Of a DNA stretch of 5,338 nucleotides, positions 1 through 5,338 are shown one piece after another. Numbering within the stretch: position 1 is the first letter of the stretch; each line of letters starts with the position of its first letter. Under the pieces are notes generated by a model. That model made no database searches. It was not told where the DNA came from and saw only the letters and a list, made by a program, of their open reading frames with translations. The stretch spans positions 1-5,338 of the forward strand of contig JAHWKC010000177.1 in assembly GCA_019348095.1 (NCBI GenBank), given 5' to 3'. A program made the position numbers and the translations under genes. The DNA comes from Pseudomonadota bacterium (lineage in GTDB: Bacteria; Pseudomonadota; Gammaproteobacteria; Xanthomonadales; Xanthomonadaceae).

Positions 1-66
1 CGGCATGGGCGGCGAGTCTACATAGCCGGCCGGGTCGTTCAACCGTAAGCGGGGCAATTCGCCTGC

Positions 67-81
67 ACCTCAAGTTGAGGT
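67..81. repeat. 15-bp palindrome ACCTCAAGTTGAGGT
   Basis: ACCTCAA and TTGAGGT are perfect 7-bp inverted arms around a single G. The half-site CCTCAAG resembles that of SoxR/MerR-type operators. Those operators have an 18-20 bp dyad with a longer centre, whereas here the arms are collapsed onto each other. It could be an operator for another dimeric regulator, or chance. No promoter hexamers could be assigned around it. Confidence 0.35.
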
Positions 82-106
82 CGACCCGCGTCCAGCCCGC
101 TTGAGT

Positions 107-139
107 CTTTTGAGCCGCTTTGCAGGACTTTTGAGCGGG
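107..139. repeat. Direct repeat CTTTTGAGC, two copies 21 bp apart
   Basis: CTTTTGAGC occurs at 107-115 and 128-136, so equivalent positions are 21 bp apart, about two helical turns. That geometry suits two regulator dimers on one DNA face. CCCGCT at 96-101 and AGCGGG at 134-139 also form inverted arms spanning the region. No T-run follows, so a classical terminator is not supported. Function unknown. Confidence 0.3.
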
Positions 140-436
140 TTATGTGCTATTGGGCGGCCAGGACCCCCGCGTTAGCGGGGATTTCACCTCTGAGGGCGGC
201 CAGCTCGGCCGCGACGCGCGCCCCGGCAGCGGGAACCGGTGCAGCGCCCACCATGCGCTCAGCGGCATCGCCAGCAGCCACAGCGGCAGCCAGCCGAGCT
301 GCGCGTGGTGGCCGCGCGCCGCCGGCAGCAACAGCAGCAGTACCGCGCCGATCGCGACGGCGTAGCGCAGGGTCGCTTCGAGGCGCGGGTCGATGGGTGG
401 AAATCCGTCGCGGGGCGAGTGGGTATGCACGGTCAT
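140..436 (-). CDS. Small two-helix membrane protein, hypothetical
   Basis: This encodes 98 residues. I do not recognise a named family. The N-terminus (residues 1-21) is polar and probably cytosolic. Two hydrophobic stretches follow, at about 22-39 (a run of five leucines near its end) and about 47-64, joined by a short RGHH-containing turn. A basic, proline- and tryptophan-rich tail follows. The start at 436 is preferred because AGGAG lies 7 nt upstream; the longer reading back to 577 would run through the repeat at 518-590. Codon choice is typical to about residue 70 and weaker over the last 20-25 codons, while the frame ending at 147-149 has better third positions there, so a different or frameshifted C-terminus is possible. 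It lies downstream of the WYL regulator on the same strand, but with a 163-bp gap and a strong hairpin between them, so co-transcription is doubtful. Confidence 0.65.
   Translation of the reverse strand: MTVHTHSPRDGFPPIDPRLEATLRYAVAIGAVLLLLLPAARGHHAQLGWLPLWLLAMPLSAWWALHRFPLPGRASRPSWPPSEVKSPLTRGSWPPNST
165..180. repeat. Tight hairpin CCCCGC-GTTA-GCGGGG
   Basis: A perfect 6-bp GC stem with a four-base loop lies inside the last codons of the small membrane-protein gene, just before its stop. No U-run follows on either strand, so it is not a canonical intrinsic terminator. It could still slow the 3' end of the transcript or protect it from exonucleases. It also makes the local reading frame prone to sequencing errors. 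Confidence 0.4.
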
Positions 437-443
437 GGGGCGG

Positions 444-448
444 CTCCT
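444..448 (-). promoter_or_regulatory. Ribosome binding site deciding the start at 436
   Basis: The minus strand reads AGGAG, then 7 nt (CCGCCCC), then ATG at 436. The motif and spacing are near ideal, and this selects the 98-residue start over upstream in-frame ATGs. Confidence 0.65.
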
Positions 449-517
449 GGCGGGTGGCAGCCCCACCATCGCTGCAGCCCATCTCACCGGTTGCGACCGC
501 GGCGCAGGCCGGTGCCG

Positions 518-590
518 TTGTAGGAGCGACGTAAGTCGCGATAACGCCACCTCCGGACGCAACGCATCGCGACTCACGTCGCTCCTACAA
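518..590. repeat. TGTAGGAGCG-type long inverted repeat
   Basis: Two 25-nt arms, 518-542 and 566-590, are inverted copies with one mismatch, separated by a 23-nt loop. Each arm starts TTGTAGGAGCGAC from its outer end. Each also contains its own small hairpin, GCGAC-GTAA-GTCGC on the left and GCGAC-TCAC-GTCGC on the right, so the unit can fold as one long stem or as two short ones. It begins 9 bp past the stop of the WYL regulator and may act as its terminator or 3' stabiliser. Related arms recur at 2334-2416 and 2544-2567. I infer an interspersed REP-like element mobilised in trans; no transposase is present here. Confidence 0.85.
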
Positions 591-599
591 AAGCCGACG

Positions 600-1568
600 C
601 TATCGGTCGTACTGGCTCAGCGCCAGCGACAGCAGCGAACGCGCCTGTTCACGCAGCGAGGGCGGCTCGACGATCTCCGCGTCGCTGCCGTAATGCAGCA
701 CGTCCATCAACAGCTCGCGGCCGGAACTGAAGGGCACCTTGAGCTCATAGCGCCCATCGGGCAGGAACCGCCCCTGCTGCTGCGAATGCCAGTGTTCGTC
801 GGCGACCCAGCGCGCGGCCTTGGCGCTGAATACGATCAGCGCCCAGCCCTTGGGCGTGCCGGAGAAGATCCCGTAGCTGGACGCGAGCTGGCGGTCGAGT
901 TCCTCGTCAGGCACGTCGCGCGCGGCATCGTCGAGCAACCGCGCGGCGACGATGCGATCGACCGAGAAACTGCGCAGGCCGTCGCGCTCATGATCCCAGG
1001 CGTCCAGGTACCAGTTCTCGCGGTAGTGGGTCAGCCGCTGCGGCGAGACCGAGCGCCGGGTCGGCTGGTCGGTGGAACGCGCCCGGTATTCGAATGCGAG
1101 CTGCTTGCGGTCGAGCACCGCGGTGGCGACATTGCGGAAGGAGACCTCGTCCAGCCGTCGGGTGCGGTGGGGGATCACCCGCACGCGTTCGACCGGCACG
1201 CGGCGGCCGCCGGCGTGTTCGTCGAGCAGCTTCTCGATGCGGTGCTGCAGCGGTGCCAGCGCATTGGACAGCACCCCGCCGCCGCTGCGCATCAGCAGCT
1301 GCTGCGCGGCCAGCAGCGAGTGCAGCTCCTGCGAGCTCAGCCACAGCCCGGGGAGTTCGAAGCGGTCGGCCTCGTCGGGGTCGTAGCGGAAGCCGGCCTC
1401 GCCGTTGCCGATCACCGGCGCCATCAGGTAGTCGCGCAGGTAGGCCAGGTCGCGGTACACGGTCGCGCGCGAGCACTCCAGCTCCCCCTGCAGGCGCTGC
1501 ACCGTCACCGGATAGCGCGCGGCGGTGAGGATGCGGTGCAGGGCGTGAATGCGTTCGATGCGTTCCAT
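600..1568 (-). CDS. WYL-domain transcriptional regulator (YafY type)
   Basis: This encodes 322 residues, the usual length for the family. The N-terminal winged HTH spans about residues 2-60, with recognition helix SRATVYRDLAYLRD at 33-46, opening with the typical 'MERIERIHALHRIL' start. A linker of about 75-135 follows. The WYL domain is at about 140-210 and contains NWYLDAWD (W186-Y187-L188) and the closing FSVDRI (201-206). A C-terminal WCX domain, about 238-316, includes an LLMDVLHYG segment. Such proteins are cytoplasmic DNA-binding regulators whose WYL fold is thought to sense nucleotide-like or other small ligands; the ligand here is unknown. The start gives the canonical N-terminus, although the upstream sequence has only a weak GTGGGA ribosome binding site. 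It is divergent from the LolA-like gene, 111 bp away, and may control that gene and itself. Confidence 0.93.
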   Translation of the reverse strand: MERIERIHALHRILTAARYPVTVQRLQGELECSRATVYRDLAYLRDYLMAPVIGNGEAGFRYDPDEADRFELPGLWLSSQELHSLLAAQQLLMRSGGGVLSNALAPLQHRIEKLLDEHAGGRRVPVERVRVIPHRTRRLDEVSFRNVATAVLDRKQLAFEYRARSTDQPTRRSVSPQRLTHYRENWYLDAWDHERDGLRSFSVDRIVAARLLDDAARDVPDEELDRQLASSYGIFSGTPKGWALIVFSAKAARWVADEHWHSQQQGRFLPDGRYELKVPFSSGRELLMDVLHYGSDAEIVEPPSLREQARSLLSLALSQYDR

Positions 1569-1612
1569 GGCTGGCGGTTCCCACTGGGGCGAGGTCGAGC
1601 GGCTGGCTGGTG

Positions 1613-1648
1613 GCGGCCGGGTTCTGCGTTAAGCATGGCACCGGCCGC
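1613..1648. promoter_or_regulatory. Inverted repeat, candidate operator
   Basis: GCGGCCGG (1613-1620) and CCGGCCGC (1641-1648) are perfect 8-bp inverted arms separated by 20 bp, so their centres are 28 bp apart. The arms lie on the LolA-like gene side, 31 bp upstream of its ATG. Autoregulated regulators often bind such a dyad in a divergent promoter. GC-rich DNA makes GGCCGG motifs common, so this is a candidate only. It could instead fold as a leader hairpin in the LolA-like mRNA. Confidence 0.35.
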
Positions 1649-1668
1649 TGCAAGGTCGCCACTGTCGC

Positions 1669-1674
1669 AGGGGA
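1669..1674 (+). promoter_or_regulatory. Ribosome binding site of the LolA-like gene
   Basis: AGGGGA stands 5 nt upstream of ATG 1680. A GTG immediately before that ATG (1677-1679) is in frame, but would sit only 2 nt from the motif, so the ATG is preferred. Confidence 0.5.
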
Positions 1675-1679
1675 TTGTG

Positions 1680-2261
1680 ATGAAAACCGCCGCACGCCGC
1701 GCGCTGCTGGGCTGCACCCTCGCCGCGCTGGCCGCGCCAGTGTGTTGGGCCGGGCCGCGCGAGGAGGTGAACGAGTCCATCGCCAAGTTCGCCGCTGCGC
1801 GCAGTTACCACGCCGACATGGAGATCGCCGGCGCCACGCCGGTGACCGGCCAGCTCGACTTCGTCGCGCCGGACCGTTACCGCATGAGCATGTCCGGCAT
1901 GGGTGAGCAGACCATCATCGGCGACACCATGCACCTGAACATCCAGGGCCAGACCATGCAGGTGCCGCTGCCGAAGGGAACGCTGTCGCAGTGGCGCGAC
2001 CCGGCGCGGCTGGCCGAGAACGCCAGCAGCATGACCGTGACCGCGCTGGGCAGCGACGCGCTGGATGGCGAGGCGGCAAAGAAGTACCGGGTCGAGCACA
2101 CCCAACCCCGCCCCAGCACGATGACGCTGTGGATCGGCGCCGACGGCTACCCGCGGCAGATCCTCGCCACCGGCCAGGGCCAGGCCGGCGAGACGGTCAC
2201 CACCACGATCCGCTACTCGCGCTTCAACGATCCGGATATCCGTATCGAGGCGCCGAACTGA
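1680..2261 (+). CDS. Exported LolA-like (lipoprotein-carrier fold) protein
   Basis: This encodes 193 residues. The N-terminus has a Sec signal peptide: basic MKTAARR, a hydrophobic core at about 9-21, and a likely signal peptidase I cut after A24 (CWA|GP). The Cys at 22 is not in a proper lipobox. The mature part starts with a helix (about 26-42) that leads into beta-rich sequence with GQLDFVAPDRYRM (58-69), an IIGDTMHLNIQGQ strand pair (79-91), DGYPRQI (155-161) and the closing YSRFNDPDIRIEAP (179-192). This is the layout of LolA/LppX-like periplasmic proteins, whose incomplete barrel holds lipid chains. It is not a clear orthologue of LolA itself. I infer a periplasmic role in lipid or lipoprotein handling or envelope sensing. 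It is divergent from the WYL regulator, and REP hairpins begin 25 bp past its stop. Confidence 0.85.
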   Translation: MKTAARRALLGCTLAALAAPVCWAGPREEVNESIAKFAAARSYHADMEIAGATPVTGQLDFVAPDRYRMSMSGMGEQTIIGDTMHLNIQGQTMQVPLPKGTLSQWRDPARLAENASSMTVTALGSDALDGEAAKKYRVEHTQPRPSTMTLWIGADGYPRQILATGQGQAGETVTTTIRYSRFNDPDIRIEAPN

Positions 2262-2286
2262 ACGGCAGCGGCGTGAACAGCCCGTC

Positions 2287-2315
2287 GTAGCGCAGCCGAG
2301 CAAGCTCGGCTCTAC
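2287..2315 (-). repeat. GTAG-type REP hairpin, copy A (SMAG-like)
   Basis: Read on the minus strand, it starts GTAG and continues with stem AGCCGAGC, a TT loop and GCTCGGCT. A further GTAG/CTAC pair closes the outside. GTAG-headed hairpins are the hallmark of SMAG REPs known from Stenotrophomonas maltophilia, mobilised by RAYT-type transposases. It sits 25 bp after the LolA-like stop and is followed 15 bp later by a T5 run, so it may also serve as a 3' stabiliser or terminator. Confidence 0.8.
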
Positions 2316-2333
2316 GGAGTCACAGGCGCTTTT

Positions 2334-2416
2334 TGTAGGAGCGGCCCATGGCCGCGATGAAAACCGGATTACCGCGCCTGTCCGATTCACGTTCGCGCCC
2401 ATGGGGCGCTCCTACA
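2334..2416. repeat. TGTAGGAGCG-type long inverted repeat, second complete copy
   Basis: Arms at 2334-2356 and 2394-2416 are 23-nt inverted copies with two mismatches and a 37-nt spacer. The two mismatched positions are partners inside each arm's own small hairpin (GCGGCC-CAT-GGCCGC on the left, GCGCCC-ATG-GGGCGC on the right), so pairing within each arm is kept. It has the same architecture as 518-590, with different stem bases. Confidence 0.85.
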
Positions 2417-2447
2417 GAGAAGCGGCGGCCGGGGTGCGGCGTTGCGG

Positions 2448-2471
2448 GTAGAGCGGAGCTTGCTCCGCTGC
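2448..2471 (+). repeat. GTAG-type REP hairpin, copy B (inverted relative to A and C)
   Basis: It starts GTAG on the plus strand and has stem AGCGGAGC, TT loop, GCTCCGCT. Aligned with copies A and C read on the minus strand, it differs only at one C/G stem position and that position's pairing partner, a compensatory change that preserves the hairpin. Confidence 0.8.
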
Positions 2472-2500
2472 GGTCCGGTGGGCGAGGCGTGGCGTGGATT

Positions 2501-2525
2501 CGCAGCCGAGCAAGCTCGGCTCTAC
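2501..2525 (-). repeat. GTAG-type REP hairpin, copy C
   Basis: It has the same stem as copy A (AGCCGAGC/GCTCGGCT) in the same orientation. The stretch 2501-2528 matches 2291-2318 exactly and lies 210 bp further on. The outer GTAG that closes copy A on the left is absent here (GATT instead). Confidence 0.8.
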
Positions 2526-2543
2526 GGAATCATCGGGCGCTTT

Positions 2544-2567
2544 TGTAGGAGCGGCCCATGGCCGCGA
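2544..2567 (+). repeat. Solo TGTAGGAGCG half-element
   Basis: It is identical to the left arm at 2334-2357, but I find no right arm downstream. Together with copy C it repeats the arrangement of copy A plus left arm: 2291-2359 and 2501-2569 have the same length and differ mainly in about ten bases between the two hairpins. A segmental duplication or repeated insertion is likely. It carries AGGAG, then 6 nt, then ATG at 2558, which matters for the start of the next gene. Confidence 0.75.
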
Positions 2568-2686
2568 TGGAACCGACTGGCACGCAGACCAGGGCCTTGG
2601 CCGCACACAGAGGGCATCCCGCGCGGATGCAGGATGCGGACAGGGCTCGTATCGCGGGAATGGGCACGCCCATGCACAATGCGCGG
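2568..2686 (+). other. Leader region of the oxidoreductase gene
   Basis: It lies between the last repeat and the chosen start. The oxidoreductase frame is open back to the TAG at 2546-2548, with in-frame ATGs at 2558, 2567, 2627, 2660 and 2672. Codon choice here is not the strong G/C-ending pattern of the gene body. The 10-mer GCGCGGATGC occurs at 2621-2630 and 2681-2690, each time containing an in-frame ATG. CACAAT at 2675-2680 could be a -10 box, but no good -35 stands upstream. The promoter is unresolved. Confidence 0.4.
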
Positions 2687-5338
2687 ATGCGCAACTCCGC
2701 TCCTGCCGAGCCCGTCATCAACTATTCGCCGTCGCCGGGCGACGAGGTCAAGACCACGACCTGCTACATGTGCGCCTGCCGCTGCGGCATCAAGGTTTGG
2801 CTGACCGACGGCAAGATCCGCTACATCCAGGGCAATCCGGCGCATCCGGTCAACCAGGGCGTGCTGTGCGCGAAGGGTTCGGCCGGCATCATGCAGCACT
2901 ATTCGCCGGCGCGGCTGGACAAGCCGCTGCTGCGCGTCGGCGAGCGTGGCAAGGGCGAGTTCAGGCAGATCGAGTGGGACGAGGCGCTGCGCATCGCCAC
3001 CGGCTGGCTGGCGCCAATCCGCCAACGCAATCCCGACGAGCTGGCGTTCTTCACCGGCCGCGACCAGAGCCAGGCCCTGACCGGCTGGTGGGCGCAGCAG
3101 TTCGGCACCATCAACTACGCCGCGCATGGCGGCTTCTGCTCGGTGAACATGGCCGCCGGCGGGCTCTACACGCTGGGCGGCTCGTTCTGGGAGTTCGGCG
3201 AGCCCGACTGGGAACACGCCCGGTACCTGATGCTGTGGGGCGTGGCCGAGGACCACGACTCCAACCCGATCAAGCTCGGCCTTGGCAAGCTGAAGGAACA
3301 CGGCGCCAAGGTCGTCGCGGTCAACCCGGTGCGCTCGGGCTACGGCGCGATCGCCGACGAGTGGATCGGGATCCGGCCCGGCACCGACGGGCTGTTCGCG
3401 TTCGCGCTGATCCACGAGCTGCTGAAGGCCGACCGGATCGACCTGGACTACCTGGTGCGCTACACCAATGCGCACTGGCTGGTGATCCGCAATCCCGGTG
3501 GCGCCGATGACGGCCTGTTTGCGCGCGACGCGGCGGGGCGGGCCTTGTGCTGGGATCGCGACGGCCACGGCCAACCCGCCCCGCTCGGCGCAGGCGAGGG
3601 CGCGCAAGCGCTGGCGGACTCAATCGATGTGTCGCCCGCCGTGGTCGGCCAGTACACCCTCGCCGACGGCCGCAACGTGGTGCCGGCCTTCCACCTGATC
3701 GCCGAGCGCTACCTCGATCCTTCGTTCTCCCCCGATGCGGTCAGCGAGCGCTGCGGCATCCCGGCCGAGACCATCCGCCGGATCGCACGCGAGCTGGCCG
3801 AGGCCGCGTTCGACCACGCGTTCACCCTGCCGGTCGCCTGGACCGACGCGCACGGCCGCGAGCACGCCGAGATGGTCGGCCGGCCGGTCGCGATGCATGC
3901 GATGCGCGGGATCAGCGCGCACAGCAACGGCTTCCACACCTGCCGCGCGATCCACCTGCTGCAGTTGCTGCTGGGCGCGGTCGATACGCCCGGCTCGTTC
4001 CGCTACCTGCCGCCGTTCCCCAAACCCATCGCGCCGCCGAACCGGCCCGGCAAGGCACGCCAGGCCAACGGCGCGCTCGATGCGCCGCCGCTGGGCTTCG
4101 TGCATGCGCCCGAGGACCTGCTGGTCGATGCGGCCGGCAATCCGCGCCGCATCGACCACGCGTTCTCCTGGAGTTATCCGCTGTCGGCGCACGGCATGAT
4201 GCAGAGCGTGATCCGCAATGCCTGGGCCGGCGATCCCTACAAGATCGACACGTTGATGATGTTCATGGCCAACATGAGCTGGAACTCGTCGATGAACACC
4301 GCCCAGACCATCGGCTGGCTGACCGACAAGGACGACAGCGGCGAGTACCGGATCCCGCGCATCATCTACGCCGACGCGTACGCCTCGGAAATGGTCGCCT
4401 ATGCCGACCTGGTGCTGCCGGACACCACCTACCTGGAGCGTTTCGACGCGATCTCGATGCTCGACCGACCGATCTCCGATGCCGATGGCGCGGCCGATGC
4501 GATCCGGCATCCGGTGCTGGAGGCCGAGACGCAATCGCCCGGTCGCGACGTGCGCGGCTTCCAGTCGGTGCTCCTCGATCTCGGCGCGCGGCTCGGGCTG
4601 CCCGGGATGGCCGAGGCCGACGGCACCCCGAGCTACCGCGACTACGCCGACTACATCGTGCGGCACGAGCGCGCGCCCGGGGTCGGCCTGCTCGCCGGCT
4701 GGCGTGGCGAGCACGGCGAACTGGAGGCCAAGGGGCCGCCCAATCCGGCGCAGCTCGAGCGCTACATCGAGCACGACGGCTTCTGGCGCAGCGAGATCCC
4801 CGCGCACGCGCGCTATTTCAAGATGGCCAACCGCGGCTATCTCGAGTGGGCGCAGAAGATGGGCTTTCTCGGCGATGCCAAGCCCATCGTGCTGCAGCTG
4901 TATTCGGAAACGCTGCAGAAGTTCCGCCTGGCCGCGCAGGGACACGGCGCGCAACAGCCGCCGGAGCAGCACCGCGAGCGCGTGGCGACCTACTTCGATC
5001 CGCTGCCGATCTGGTACGAACCGTTCGAGGGGGCGCAGGCCAATGCGCAGGATGGTGCTCGTGCCCGAGAAAGCGGCTACGACGAGCTGGTCGAATTCCC
5101 GCTCAGCGCCGTCACCCAGCGGCCGATGTTCCTGTATCACTCGTGGGGCGCACAGAACGCCTGGCTGCGGCAGATCGCCACGCGCAACTGGATCTACCTG
5201 CACCCCGATACCGCCACGCGCTACGACATCGCCGACGAGGACTGGATCAGCGTCACCTCGCACCACGGCACGATCACCGCGCAGGCGAAGTTCGCCAGCA
5301 ACACCCAGCCCGACACGATCTGGACCTGGAACGCGATC
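2687..5338 (+). CDS. soeA: SoeA-like molybdopterin oxidoreductase catalytic subunit, 3' partial
   Basis: These 884 codons have no stop before the window edge. They encode a DMSO-reductase-superfamily enzyme with bis-MGD molybdenum and one [4Fe-4S] cluster. The N-terminal cluster motif is C26-x2-C29-x3-C33-x27-C61, followed by the conserved K63. A Cys at 151 (GGFCSVNMAAG) is at the expected Mo-ligand position. Cofactor-binding loops include TGRDQSQALTG (123-133), NPVRSGYGAIADEWIGIRPG (213-232), NMSWNSSMNT (529-538) and YADLVLPDTTYLER (572-585). The C-terminal MGD-binding domain starts near 800 and is cut by the edge. There is no twin-arginine signal, so it should act in the cytoplasm, as in the SoeABC sulfite dehydrogenase, which oxidises sulfite to sulfate and feeds electrons via SoeB and SoeC to quinone. 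The GGFCSVNMAAG block and neighbouring motifs fit SoeA best from memory. A polysulfide/thiosulfate reductase-like or uncharacterised relative remains possible. The start at 2687 is chosen because coding bias begins there; no start has a strong RBS except one at 2558 made by a repeat. Confidence 0.9.
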   Translation, partial: MRNSAPAEPVINYSPSPGDEVKTTTCYMCACRCGIKVWLTDGKIRYIQGNPAHPVNQGVLCAKGSAGIMQHYSPARLDKPLLRVGERGKGEFRQIEWDEALRIATGWLAPIRQRNPDELAFFTGRDQSQALTGWWAQQFGTINYAAHGGFCSVNMAAGGLYTLGGSFWEFGEPDWEHARYLMLWGVAEDHDSNPIKLGLGKLKEHGAKVVAVNPVRSGYGAIADEWIGIRPGTDGLFAFALIHELLKADRIDLDYLVRYTNAHWLVIRNPGGADDGLFARDAAGRALCWDRDGHGQPAPLGAGEGAQALADSIDVSPAVVGQYTLADGRNVVPAFHLIAERYLDPSFSPDAVSERCGIPAETIRRIARELAEAAFDHAFTLPVAWTDAHGREHAEMVGRPVAMHAMRGISAHSNGFHTCRAIHLLQLLLGAVDTPGSFRYLPPFPKPIAPPNRPGKARQANGALDAPPLGFVHAPEDLLVDAAGNPRRIDHAFSWSYPLSAHGMMQSVIRNAWAGDPYKIDTLMMFMANMSWNSSMNTAQTIGWLTDKDDSGEYRIPRIIYADAYASEMVAYADLVLPDTTYLERFDAISMLDRPISDADGAADAIRHPVLEAETQSPGRDVRGFQSVLLDLGARLGLPGMAEADGTPSYRDYADYIVRHERAPGVGLLAGWRGEHGELEAKGPPNPAQLERYIEHDGFWRSEIPAHARYFKMANRGYLEWAQKMGFLGDAKPIVLQLYSETLQKFRLAAQGHGAQQPPEQHRERVATYFDPLPIWYEPFEGAQANAQDGARARESGYDELVEFPLSAVTQRPMFLYHSWGAQNAWLRQIATRNWIYLHPDTATRYDIADEDWISVTSHHGTITAQAKFASNTQPDTIWTWNAI

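Larger units (their letters stand above)
1..139. other. Left-edge region without a supportable gene
   Basis: No convincing coding region is visible. Plus-strand frames entering from the left edge close at TAG 23-25 and TAA 46-48; the third frame stays open to TGA at about 102-104. Any of these could be the tail of an upstream gene, but the residues are too few to judge. The visible structure is a short palindrome and a spaced direct repeat, listed separately. It lies downstream of the minus-strand gene ending at 140. Confidence 0.4.
1569..1679. promoter_or_regulatory. Divergent promoter region for regulator and LolA-like gene
   Basis: These 111 bp separate two start codons facing away from each other, so at least two promoters should lie here. 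GC content is high and I cannot assign -35/-10 hexamers with confidence. The clearest feature is an inverted repeat, listed separately. Confidence 0.6.

Noticed and set aside
67..81. A SoxR-binding site
   Set aside because: The half-sites match, but the dyad is 15 bp with a one-base centre, while SoxR boxes need about 18 bp and a promoter with a long spacer.
393..2261. A 622-codon open reading frame on the plus strand
   Set aside because: Most of it is antisense to the WYL regulator and reads as low-complexity residues. Only its last 193 codons, from the RBS-preceded ATG at 1680, are a real gene.
2348..2548. A 66-codon open reading frame with a good-looking AGGAG and ATG
   Set aside because: The RBS and start belong to the TGTAGGAGCG repeat, and the reading frame just crosses other repeats.
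2287..2570. A CRISPR array
   Set aside because: The repeats are palindromic, of two types, in both orientations and irregularly spaced, with no uniform spacers and no cas genes.
2494..3510. A 338-codon plus-strand open reading frame
   Set aside because: It is out of frame with the clear molybdopterin oxidoreductase motifs in the same DNA.
2522..3607. A 361-codon minus-strand open reading frame
   Set aside because: It is antisense to the oxidoreductase N-terminal half and runs into the repeat cluster; there are no domain signals.
3620..5266. A 548-codon open reading frame on the minus strand
   Set aside because: It is antisense to the oxidoreductase. GC-rich coding DNA commonly leaves the opposite strand open, and the product shows no recognisable domain.

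Overview
The window is GC-rich DNA with strong G/C preference at third codon positions. Two interspersed-repeat types look typical of Xanthomonadaceae (the Stenotrophomonas, Lysobacter and Luteimonas group): GTAG-type REP hairpins resembling the SMAG family of Stenotrophomonas maltophilia, and a TGTAGGAGCG-headed palindrome. The repeats and the protein flavour suggest a gammaproteobacterium of that family; the genus cannot be fixed from this sequence.

Layout from left to right: (1) 1-139 holds no certain gene, but has a 15-bp palindrome and a 9-bp direct repeat spaced 21 bp. (2) 140-436, minus strand, encodes a 98-residue protein with two predicted membrane helices and a good ribosome binding site. 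(3) 518-590 is a large TGTAGGAGCG inverted repeat directly behind the next gene's stop. (4) 600-1568, minus strand, encodes a 322-residue HTH/WYL/WCX transcriptional regulator of the YafY type. (5) A 111-bp divergent promoter region contains an 8+8 bp inverted repeat. (6) 1680-2261, plus strand, encodes a 193-residue exported LolA-like protein. (7) 2262-2686 is an intergenic repeat cluster with three GTAG hairpins and three TGTAGGAGCG half-elements. (8) From about 2687 to the right edge, plus strand, lies the first 884 codons of a large molybdopterin oxidoreductase. It has a [4Fe-4S] Cys motif, a Cys at the expected Mo-ligand position and no Tat signal, and best resembles SoeA, the catalytic subunit of the cytoplasmic quinone-linked sulfite dehydrogenase SoeABC. 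It runs off the window.

The WYL regulator and the LolA-like gene are divergent and may share control. The repeat cluster separates them from the oxidoreductase, which is probably its own transcription unit, with soeB-like (ferredoxin) and soeC-like (membrane anchor) genes expected beyond the right edge. I see no defence system, CRISPR array, RNA gene or transposase. The most useful points for a second look are the SoeA-like enzyme, the repeat cluster with stem-preserving changes, and the way one repeat supplies a Shine-Dalgarno and ATG in frame with the oxidoreductase.
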